The position numbers were made by a program, and so were the translations under genes. From Tomocerus qinae (lineage: Eukaryota > Arthropoda > Collembola > Entomobryomorpha > Tomoceridae), in assembly GCA_020055645.1 (NCBI GenBank), contig CM034548.1, forward strand, positions 7,316,001-7,380,000: a DNA stretch of 64,000 nt. Direction: 5' to 3'. How positions within the stretch are numbered: position 1 is the stretch's first letter; the number at the start of each line of letters is the position of its first letter. Shown here in pieces: positions 53,601 through 60,500 of the stretch. Under the pieces are notes generated by a model, which worked only from the letters and a program-made list of their open reading frames with translations, did no database searches and was not told where the DNA came from.

Positions 53601-54041
53601 TCCAACAGTCCATCCACCCAAGCCAATATGCACACCAATTTGAGTTGGTCCTAGAAAATCTCTGCCAAGCAAAAGATCTTTGGTCATACCCGGAATCAGT
53701 GTGATAGTTTGTTTCTTTTTCTCCTCTTTGTAACTAATTGTGAGGGTGACTGCTTCTTCTGAAGAGCAACCTCCTAATATAAAGTTAATTTGTTTGCCAC
53801 TTTTCCTACGTTTTATTCCTTTATCATTAATTAGGCGGATGAGTCTATCACCAGCCATAGATATCGAAGAACATGTATCAAGGTAGGCTAAAAATGGCTG
53901 ACCTAAAATGCTAACTAATAATAATGGTTCAGGTTCCTGTAGATTGGCATGAAAATTAACAGCATGAATTTGATCTAAACATAGAGAAGTACATTCCCGA
54001 GTCCCTACTGACGAGATGGAGTCGGGGCCTGCGAGTTTAAA
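50538..54041 (-). CDS. pol: Pol polyprotein: protease, reverse transcriptase, RNase H, integrase
   Basis: The frame is open from 54050 and probably entered by -1 frameshifting. The first ATG, at 53858, lies inside the protease and is unlikely to be the start. Residues below count from that ATG (1,106 aa). Protease: LDTCSS just upstream of the ATG and LLLGRDFL at 62-69. RT: about 190-430, with FVVDFKAVNS, RMPMGLKNSPATFQR and the catalytic YFDD at 386-389. RNase H: D535, E574 or E576, D601, D644. Integrase: zinc motif H748-H755-C785-C788, catalytic D816, D875, E910 (DD34E), GPY/F module near 1048-1050, no chromodomain seen. Together these copy the RNA into DNA and insert it into the genome. Except for the Cys in the protease motif all catalytic residues are present and the frame is intact. 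The 3' end overlaps ORF3. Confidence 0.96.
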   Translation of the reverse strand, partial: FKLAGPDSISSVGTRECTSLCLDQIHAVNFHANLQEPEPLLLVSILGQPFLAYLDTCSSISMAGDRLIRLINDKGIKRRKSGKQINFILGGCSSEEAVTLTISYKEEKKKQTITLIPGMTKDLLLGRDFLGPTQIGVHIGLGGWTVGREWQKLIPFDTELSTNNMTTEILTDSANAFNSIESVNVALEDSEKVERKKPNENIVPLAPLFENEEGFETPASILAAAETIESHDVFMVFENNNMKPIDNNLIPPDFVSEEQKSKLISVLNKYDSIFTTRPGLCTLFEHSIDTGTHKPVRSHPRPMTPGKRKIFEETFAELVEFDIIEPSSSSWSSNGFVIPKPGGGQRFVVDFKAVNSLTELDAYCFPRVDDMVTFVGPAQFFSTWDTIKGFYQILLRPQDRAKTAFNSPKGLWQFKRMPMGLKNSPATFQRTMDVILGDLKWKICLVYFDDIIIFSRTIEEHIEHIDLVLGKIMEAGLTINPKKIQLCKKSFKFLGFIIEHGMCHPDPEKIENIKNYPIPKKAKDIQRFLGLCGFYRRFIPHYSKHSKCLTNLIKKDVTYEWTTETQAAFEFFRTALCDLTTLRLPDLNLPFIIQTDASGEALGAVLYQEYEGVRYPLWFASRTLTPCETRYSNPERECLGVIWAINKFRGFIECTRFIVETDHQALIWLRKIKEPTGRLAHWFMELQGYDFEVHYRKGTLNQPADALSRISDTLYAQVNCTVTRADIIAAQESDPEIGQLKQFMLQNISSTNTETIKKLQKLSENCHISEDGLILRYVGPRGKPWEDERLYWRIWIPASLQKPIMEMFHANVHAGHLGIRKTYIRLEDRFYFNNMRREVALYVRNCQECQRTKNPKLPPVPGSSFHSEEPWHLVSVDLMGPYTKGINSHKYLLVIVCYFTKFVVFKGLKTATADKIVRKLNKTFCDWGFPKTIISDNGTQFTSGLYIDWCQMMGINNFHISPYHPQSNLTERYNQTVKSMIVATIDKCKDWDRFLPELGFALRTSVNDSTGFTPAYLNTGREFRSPFDNFIEHPLPTCKETKLLGKRINAIHNIVRDNLQKSQECYMKYYNRGTKSRIYSVGDKVWYRAHYLSDASKGITASLMGKREGPYEISDIVGLNVYNLISRDNAKINKVHVNDLSPYYTDEDDAEICSYVDDFIISVSTPI
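50594..50612 (-). promoter_or_regulatory. Candidate splice acceptor and ORF3 start
   Basis: The minus strand reads a pyrimidine-containing stretch, CACCCTATTATACAG, ending at 50606. The first ATG downstream, at 50594-50596, is in the ORF3 frame. This is the arrangement expected for a spliced subgenomic mRNA. The pyrimidine tract is weak, so the call is tentative. Confidence 0.3.
53996..54041 (-). promoter_or_regulatory. Programmed -1 ribosomal frameshift signal (TTTAAAC plus stem-loop)
   Basis: On the minus strand the heptamer TTTAAAC (54035-54041) fits the X-XXY-YYZ rule. After an 8-base spacer, a stem forms between CCCGACTCC (54018-54026) and GGACTCGGG (53996-54004): eight of nine pairs match, with a 13-base loop. 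Spacing and stem length fit known -1 signals. Slippage moves the ribosome from the gag-tail frame into the pol frame, which is open from 54050. The tail-frame stop TAG falls inside the loop. This sets the Gag to Gag-Pol ratio. Confidence 0.8.
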
Positions 54042-54184
54042 GGATTCCGATTAGTTGGGTTGGTGGATTCAGCAGAGTTTCTTCTTTCCCTATTTGTCTC
54101 AACAATGTTAGTTAGGAGCAGAAGCACCTGAAGGTGAATTATTTCTCGGAGGTGTATTAGTGGATACATTCCTCGGAGGTGTAT
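54005..54184 (-). other. Displaced gag C-terminal tail frame leading into the frameshift site
   Basis: In the +1 frame relative to the gag ORF the minus strand is open from 54184 to a TAG at 54005-54007. From about 54108 onward it encodes a short polar segment rich in Asn, Thr, Arg, Pro and Ser, like the end of gag. This frame, not the annotated gag frame, reads the slippery heptamer as codons TTA AAC, the phase needed to slip -1 into pol. The simplest explanation is that gag originally ended here and that one base was gained between about 54184 and 54108 in this copy or its assembly. Confidence 0.7.
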
Positions 54185-55862
54185 TCATTGAGGGATAAAC
54201 GTGAAATCTACTTTCATTATTCCGTGGAGGAGTTTGTTCTCTATTACCGAATCCTGTTGATTGACCTCTCGGAGATGTATTTTGTTGTTGTTGCCTCATT
54301 GGAGCAACTTCATTTCTAGGTGGATTCTGTTGGCTATTTGTTGGATTTTGGAATCTTACTTCCTTTCTGACATTATTAGTGTGGTGATAAGTGAAAGCGT
54401 CTACAGCTGCAAAATGCAGTTTAGGAACTGTTTGATTTTCATTTACCCACCCTAAGGAACTAGTTTCCGGTTTTCTTATTTCCCTAGGATTGCTAACGGG
54501 TCTCCAAGCTAGAGATGGCTCTAGATTACCTACCACTGGTGGGGGTTTATACGATCTGCAGGTTTTCAATAGTTCTTGGGCCTCTTGAGCACATTGTTTC
54601 AGTTGCCTAAGATTATTGATGGTTTTACCTTGAAGAGCCAAACGATACTCTGGGTGCATTTGCTTCAAGACCCTTCTCACTATATCCGCCTCAGTGTAGA
54701 CATCCCCTCTACGTTCGTAGTAATCAGAGATAACGCGAATAAAAGAAGACAAAGTTTCTGTGCTACCCTGAGTACGGTTGTCTAACTCTTTCTGCAGATC
54801 CTCTGTGTAGCCAATAGCCTGGAATTCAGCCCGAAAGCGATTCTTAAAGTCCTGATAATTAATGAAGTCTATCTCATATCTCCACCAACTATATGCTTCA
54901 TCAAGTAGTGCTAATGGCACTACATAGCGTAACAGTTCAGCTTCATTGTATCCTATGATTGATCTATACTTGTCAAGCTCAACTAGGAAGTCAAATGGGG
55001 TTTTACTGTCTACAAACCCTCGATAAGTAGGTATGGATATATGAGCGGACTTTAAATGATGTGTTGGTAGTCCATGATTATTTGGTGCTTGTTCTTGTGC
55101 ATTTCTAGCAGGAGGTAACATATTATGAATACAAGCACCTGGCTGTTGGACATTGACCCCCTGTGGTACAGGTATAATGTTAGGCATAGCTTGTGCATTT
55201 GGATGCATGTTGACATTGGCAGGATACACAGGATTGCCTGCCCTTGATGGTGGCCTAGCGATATGCTGATCTCCTTGCCTTGCATAATTGTCATTAGCCT
55301 GTCGCTGAATATTAGGTTGTCCTACGTTTTGTGGTTGTGCATTTTGCATTTGTCTCATTGCCCTTATCTGATTTTCGGATATGTCTCGTAATGAGGCCTG
55401 CAATGCTTGTTGGCTATTTATGATGGCTGTATGCATAAACTGCTGATTTTGATGTAAAGACCTACCAAAGCCTGCTTGCATATCTTGCATCATATCTCTC
55501 ATAAATGTACAAAGAATATTAGCATTTACGGACTCGTTGGTTTGTCCTCGTGAAGTACTTGGTCTTTGATCGTCTATTACGACTCTTTCCATGTTAGGAC
55601 GATTAAACAAAGGAGGTAGCAAATCTACATTTCCTTGCTCTCTACTTGAAGATGCACCTATTGGCATTATGTCAATTAACGGCTGCTCTTCATTTCTCCT
55701 ACGTCGCAATGACTCTGGAGATAGATATGGTGGAGGAGGATCTTGATTTCCTCCCGGAGATCCAACTGGTGAGTGCACTACTCTTGGACCCGGTGCCCCC
55801 TCAAGTTCAATAACCTGCTCTTCCTGATTAGCTGTTCTCCTACCTCTCCTCGGGTTTACCAT
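54108..55862 (-). CDS. gag: Gag polyprotein (capsid), frame-broken at its C terminus
   Basis: The 584-residue ORF starts at the first ATG after the leader and is the structural protein that builds the virus-like particle in the cytoplasm. Residues 1-60 are basic and proline-rich and include a PPPY motif at 43-46. Residues 115-175 are Met/Gln-rich and probably helical. Residues 275-440 form the Retrotrans_gag capsid domain, recognisable from IPTYRG, the YSWWRYE tryptophan pair and the NRFRAEFQAIGY segment. Residues 500-584 are N/P/R/Q-rich with three TPPRN repeats. There is no CCHC zinc knuckle, so RNA binding must rest on the basic tail. The frame ends at a TAA at 54108-54110. The compositionally matching tail continues one frame over, to 54005, which points to a single-base insertion. 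Pol lies in the same frame as this gag but behind several stops. Confidence 0.93.
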   Translation of the reverse strand: MVNPRRGRRTANQEEQVIELEGAPGPRVVHSPVGSPGGNQDPPPPYLSPESLRRRRNEEQPLIDIMPIGASSSREQGNVDLLPPLFNRPNMERVVIDDQRPSTSRGQTNESVNANILCTFMRDMMQDMQAGFGRSLHQNQQFMHTAIINSQQALQASLRDISENQIRAMRQMQNAQPQNVGQPNIQRQANDNYARQGDQHIARPPSRAGNPVYPANVNMHPNAQAMPNIIPVPQGVNVQQPGACIHNMLPPARNAQEQAPNNHGLPTHHLKSAHISIPTYRGFVDSKTPFDFLVELDKYRSIIGYNEAELLRYVVPLALLDEAYSWWRYEIDFINYQDFKNRFRAEFQAIGYTEDLQKELDNRTQGSTETLSSFIRVISDYYERRGDVYTEADIVRRVLKQMHPEYRLALQGKTINNLRQLKQCAQEAQELLKTCRSYKPPPVVGNLEPSLAWRPVSNPREIRKPETSSLGWVNENQTVPKLHFAAVDAFTYHHTNNVRKEVRFQNPTNSQQNPPRNEVAPMRQQQQNTSPRGQSTGFGNREQTPPRNNESRFHVYPSMNTPPRNVSTNTPPRNNSPSGASAPN

Positions 55863-56157
55863 GATTGCTTTTACTTAAAAAAGTCTGCTATGATAATTTA
55901 CTGGAGACTATTAGATATGTAGAAGCTTCTCTTTGTCGGCTGCAGTAAAGTTACTTTGTAAGTGGATATTCTCAAAAAATGAAAAGATTCTACTCTTCTT
56001 TTAAAGATATTGTGGACTTTTCAATTGAGTTTTAAGGCAGTAACTTACTTTGTATTTGCAATCGTAAATGACTGAGCTGTGGCTGTTTATTTTAATTATT
56101 ACTTTTAAATCAATATTTCGAAAAAATCACAATAAATGTAATTATGAATAAGGAATT
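55863..56157 (-). other. 5' leader between PBS and gag ATG
   Basis: About 295 bases of AT-rich sequence lie between the primer-binding site and the gag start codon. In retroelements this region carries packaging and splice-donor signals. It contains a perfect donor consensus GTAAGT on the minus strand at 56043-56048. I see no conserved ORF in it. Confidence 0.7.
56043..56048 (-). promoter_or_regulatory. Candidate splice donor in the leader
   Basis: The minus strand reads CAAA followed by GTAAGT, the full intronic donor consensus, 180 bases upstream of the gag ATG. It would suit a spliced ORF3 transcript joined to the acceptor-like site near 50606, as in env mRNAs of errantiviruses. This is inference; no transcript is available. 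Confidence 0.3.
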
Positions 56158-56175
56158 ATCCTGGCAGGGTCGCCA
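56158..56175 (-). promoter_or_regulatory. Primer-binding site (tRNA 3'-end complement)
   Basis: Three bases (AAT on the minus strand) after the 5' LTR comes TGGCGACCCTGCCAGGAT. It begins with TGG, the complement of a tRNA CCA end. The plus-strand copy reads like the 3' part of a tRNA: T-stem, acceptor strand CAGGGTC, discriminator G, CCA. Minus-strand DNA synthesis of the element would start here. The tRNA identity is not fixed from sequence alone. An arginine- or serine-type tRNA with discriminator G is a candidate. Confidence 0.85.
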
Positions 56176-56492
56176 ATTTGTGATAGGTTTGGTTAGGCTT
56201 TATAATATTCTCCTGTATGTGAGAGATTGTTTTACTGTGGCCCGAGCCTAAACACACCTTTCAGCAAAAGAGAATCTTGCGATTCTTTTCCAGATCCTTT
56301 GTTAATTCTACCCAGAATTACGATGCACTTAATTTAAAATAATTTTATGAAGAAACACAACGGATTTAGTTTTTAAATGGTCAAGACAACAGCTTTACGG
56401 GAATTGCTCAGTCAAATATGATTGCGTTGCAAATTACTAATTTTAGGCAATGCTACTTGATTTCTTCGTAGGATTCGAATAGATTACAAATA

Positions 56493-56500
56493 TTTTTATA
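56493..56500 (-). promoter_or_regulatory. Candidate LTR TATA box TATAAAAA
   Basis: TATAAAAA reads on the minus strand about 320 bases before the end of the 5' LTR, and identically at 48268-48275. It would place transcription start near 56470. No AATAAA follows within the LTR after that point, only weaker variants, so the assignment conflicts with the candidate polyadenylation signal upstream. Confidence 0.25.
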
Positions 56501-56982
56501 TTATTCCAATTACACTTATGCAACTTTTATGCGCGCTTGCGGTTATTGCTAATGCGTTTGTGTACCTAGGGAGCTTGCAAGTGCAAGTAATCCGTGTTTA
56601 GAGTTGCGCGATCTTTACACTTAGTGGCTAAAGAAGCCGAAACTTACACTAGAAGTGTGACACAATATTTCCTTTTTAGGCTATTTTTAGGGAATAATGG
56701 CAGGGGTTACCGCTGCAAATACCTAGATTTTGGGACTTGACTCGGCCAAAGCAGAGCCTTATTCTCGACCAAAAGTAGAGAATGAAAAGAATAGGGCTTG
56801 GCTGGGCGCTAAGCAATGGAAAAGGATATGTGTAATTTTATTTTACTAAACCTTTTACTCCTGATGGGGTGAAGTGAGTCAGGTCCAGTCGTCCTTCTTC
56901 AGGATCCGGAGTTTTCTCGACGGGTCAGAAAGTCGAAAAGAACTTTTAGCAGAGTTTAGAACTGTGCTGGTGTATATTTGTT

Positions 56983-57004
56983 ACGAAATTGGTAACAATT
57001 TCGT
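56983..57004. repeat. Second LTR palindrome
   Basis: ACGAAATTG and CAATTTCGT form a perfect 9-bp inverted repeat around GTAA. The same structure is at 48758-48779 in the other LTR. Confidence 0.55.
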
Positions 57005-57210
57005 GTTAAAATGTTACACTGGATCTAGAGCTAGGCTCAACAGAAGCAGTTTAGTTAAAAATATGTGGACTGGAGACTGAGTTCAACTCAAAGTTTCCGG
57101 TCCAAGGTAAAACTATTAATTGGAAAAAATATATTTAGATAAACGAATACAGTGTATTAGTTTAAGGTGGTTTTCAGTTCAATGCAAGAATAAGAATCCT
57201 GGAAAAGTTG

Positions 57211-57270
57211 CTCCGTAGGTCTATTTATCAACTTTTCCATGGTTCAAGTTGATAAAGAGTCCTCACGGAG
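57211..57270. repeat. Hairpin-forming inverted repeat within the LTR
   Basis: The 11-bp arms TTTATCAACTT and AAGTTGATAAA pair perfectly around an 11-base loop. Outer CTCCGT and ACGGAG arms can also pair. The 3' LTR has the same structure at 48986-49045. It is either a structured RNA element or a protein-binding site in the LTR. Confidence 0.6.
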
Positions 57271-57505
57271 GTCATCCTTCTATAGATATCCGATTGTCTT
57301 TAGTGTAGTGGGCATTATTTGCATTACGCATAAGAGAGGATAAAGTAAAACTAATTTTATGAATGATGCAAATACACTAATTTACTCGTATGATTTATGC
57401 AATTGGTAAGTGTAAGTTACCTACTTAGTAGTATGCATTACCTTAAAGCACCTATTTGCCTATGCTATGCAAAACTGAGCATTTGGATGAATTTGTGACC
57501 TCACA

Positions 57506-57509
57506 TAGT
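57506..57509. repeat. Target-site duplication TAGT (right copy)
   Basis: TAGT directly follows the terminal CCTCACA of the right-hand LTR and matches the four bases before the left end. The pair shows that the element inserted as a unit and that its ends have not recombined with another copy. Confidence 0.85.
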
Positions 57510-60500
57510 AACACCAATAGTATATTTTATAGCATGTTGTGCCGATAGTAAATAGATCAAAAGATGTTTTCCCACTGTCATCAGTTGAGATTTGCATTTT
57601 CATGAGTGTCTTGTCATGAGAAAGGTATTTCCTTGCATTGGTGCAACGAGGAAGACAAACCCAAATGAGTAGATTTAGTTGTCTGCTTCGTTTGTCTGTT
57701 GTGTGAAGTTTCTTACTTAGGGCTAGACAAAGCATCACAAATTGTAGCTGCAGAAACAGAGGACACACTCGACAGACACAGAACTGTTGAGATCTCAGCA
57801 TGTTTAGACATGAGAAAATGAAGTAAAATTTTCTGCTCAATTTTAAATTAGGCGTGAAGGTCAAGTTTTATTCTTCTGTGCAGTGTGCATGATCTTTGCA
57901 AAATGGAATACGAGTAACAAACGTAGTTCTGCGGACCACTGACAATGCACTAGTTTCATTCAATAGCATTGCAATGCATTAAATTTTATTTACAAGAGAA
58001 TTGTTGGGAATTAGTAAGTAGTAGATATGTAAATATCAAAGCTGTGAACGTGGCATTCACTCTTATTACCTCAACATCCAAGCTCTTTCATTGAGTGGAA
58101 TTGCATTCCTAATAATGAGAATTAAAATAAAGATTTGCTGCTGAGAATCTCTGCACTATGCAATACACAATTAATACATGGACTACAATGTACTCCTTAC
58201 GATGTAGACATAAGCAGAGCAGGTACACGTTCTTTGTGTATTTGTGTACCACTGAGGTATCCTTTAAACTTTTGTTAGTTCAGTGTTTGCAAGAATGTAA
58301 AGAGGAATTGCTTTAGAAAAGGAAGGTACACAGCAACTGGAAAGTTTTTATTTTCCTTGCAATGCAATCCCGTGGAATGTTTCTTCCTATTAATTAGCAG
58401 CCAATAAAAAATTGGTATCTCAATCCCATCAAAAATTTTAAAAACGTTTGCAAACCAATGTATAAAGAAATAAATTACCATGTAATTTGCTTTCCATTAT
58501 GTGCACAACATAATGCTAAATTCGATTGTATTGTGGTTTTAATTCGCCAGAAAAGATGCAGACTTACGATAGTGGAGCAATGCAAAAAATACGTACGTAC
58601 AGCAATTTTTACTGTATAGAGGCGTCAAATAGCAAATCCCATTCTGCAATCTGGAGTAGTACTGCATAGCCTATACATAATATAAGTAATTACATGAGCT
58701 TATTCTTACGTAGACCAAATCTTAATGAAAACAACTTTAAAAGAAAATGCGACTAATCCAACATATTTAGTCACCTATGTGGAGAGTACATCCTTGTCTA
58801 CCAACAATCTTACATGATTAAATTTTAGAGAATATACCTATCAGACCAGTGTATTATTTCAAAGAAATGATTTCGTTTTTTGTGAAAAACTAACGATGAA
58901 TTGAGTTACAATTACATGTCCTATTGTTTCCCACCTTGTGCGTTGCGTCTCTTGACTTTTCCCCTGCTGGCCATCAACAAAAGATAATTTACAAGATTTA
59001 CAAGGTCTTCCTTTTGAATTTGGATTGAAAGATATCGATCAGTAAGATTCAGCATAGGCAATTAAATATTTCAAGCTGCTTCAAACTTCAAACTTTTACT
59101 ACGTATTGTTTCTGCTCCAATATTAAACTTTCTTATTTTCTCAAATCATCCATGCCAATAAACAATGAATGACCACTTTTTAAATGCTGATTCAGATATG
59201 CAACCGATTTAATTGTACCATTCAGTTTTCCCGCTCCTAATTACATGACTAAACAAAAAGATATACACATGAACATACAAGATAAAATCAGAAATTCACT
59301 GGATAAAATCGAAATGGCGATACCAATGCAAATTCTATGCACTAAAATGACCATGGAAATATTGATCTTTATCTATAGTCAATTATACTGTAACGGTGAA
59401 CACCTTACTTCAATATATTTAAGCGAAAAGCTTTAAATTTATAAAACTTTGCAATTTTTTAATGCTAATATTTTCATTTTCAAATTTTTGAGTAATTTTC
59501 TTTGATTTAATTAATGTCTTTTACATTTACGACACAGAATGGGCAAAACGTATTTCTGAGTATATTTTTGTCTATATTTTACTGCTCGTTTTTAAGGTTT
59601 TTCCAAGTCAATACAAAATCCAATGTAGCGAATTATACACACATCTCTAGTCATAATCATGGCACAATGTAAAATGTAAACATGGAAGCGTCCATATACA
59701 TTTTTGTGTAAACAAATAAATTACTGTTACGTATATTAAAAGTCACGAAATAGTTCACGATGTATTTGTAATTGTAACAGAAAGACAAGATAAAGTTGGC
59801 ATTCAAATACATTGCTCTAACTTAGGTATGTTATTTATGCCAATATATGTGAAGGATGTTATTCAAGTCCATCAAATGGGTAATGGTAATATAATGAGAA
59901 AGCGGCAATTAATTACATCAATAATGTAGTCATTCCCATAAGTGCTTGTAGTAGTAGTACTACAATTGGCACTTGGCACTCAAACGTGATTGCGATATAG
60001 AAAGAAGAAAAACTAAAGTTTGATTTTGTAACAAAGTCAGGTGTAGTTCATTTTCTTTTAATTTCTTCATCCGTGAAAAATTTCTCGTGTTCATTTCAAG
60101 GTAGGAAAGACAAAATACGACCTACTGCTCTGCTATTTTCCTAATGATATGACATCTAGAGCTGCCTCTATTAGTATTCGTTAACAGTCCCAACGCATTT
60201 TTCTTGTACAAGCATTACACGATGCAGACCAAAGTATGTACAAGCTATCTATTAATTCATGACCACAATTCAGTGCTCACACTGAAAAAGTGCATTCATA
60301 CAAACAGATACAAGCTAGGATATACCAGACACAACTAGATATAGTAAAATGTATCTCACGGTATGGCACAAGTAAATGTGAACACTTTCTGGAAACTTTG
60401 AAGCATTAATTCGCCTTACAGACGCTTTAATTTACAACTCGACTTAAATGCACCAAAGTATGCGATATGCTTGCTTTTATATTTTGTTCACTATATGGAA

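Larger units (their letters stand above)
47954..57505 (-). mobile_element. Full-length Ty3/gypsy-type LTR retrotransposon (Metaviridae)
   Basis: A 9,552-bp element lies in minus orientation between two 1,327-bp direct repeats, each starting TGTGATAGG and ending CCTCACA on the plus strand, flanked by the 4-bp duplication TAGT. Inside, in element order, are a primer-binding site, a leader, gag, a -1 frameshift signal, pol with protease, RT, RNase H and integrase, an extra ORF3 region and a purine tract. The RT-RNase H-integrase order with the RMPMGLKNSP RT motif and a GPY/F module is typical of Ty3/gypsy and not of Copia, whose integrase precedes RT. I cannot name the clade. LTR identity indicates recent insertion. 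Two frame discontinuities, at the end of gag and inside ORF3, suggest that this copy, or its assembly, carries single-base indels. Confidence 0.97.
56179..57505 (-). repeat. 5' LTR of the retrotransposon
   Basis: This is the upstream LTR in element orientation, because gag and pol lie on the minus strand at lower coordinates. It has 1,327 bp with the canonical TG...CA ends and a 5-bp terminal inverted repeat TGTGA/TCACA. It matches the other LTR at a constant offset of 8,225 bases with no difference found on a full reading. It holds hairpins (57211-57270 and 56983-57004) and should provide the promoter. The identical 68-codon ORF in each LTR on the plus strand is antisense to the element and is not treated as a gene. 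Confidence 0.96.

Noticed and set aside
50926-53704. Plus-strand ORFs of 61-90 codons opposite pol
   Set aside because: Antisense shadows of the pol gene.
55052-55294. 80-codon minus-strand ORF inside gag
   Set aside because: Alternative-frame shadow of gag with no start context or motif.
57460-57864. 134-codon minus-strand ORF
   Set aside because: It spans the boundary between the LTR and flanking DNA, so it was created by the insertion. No domain.
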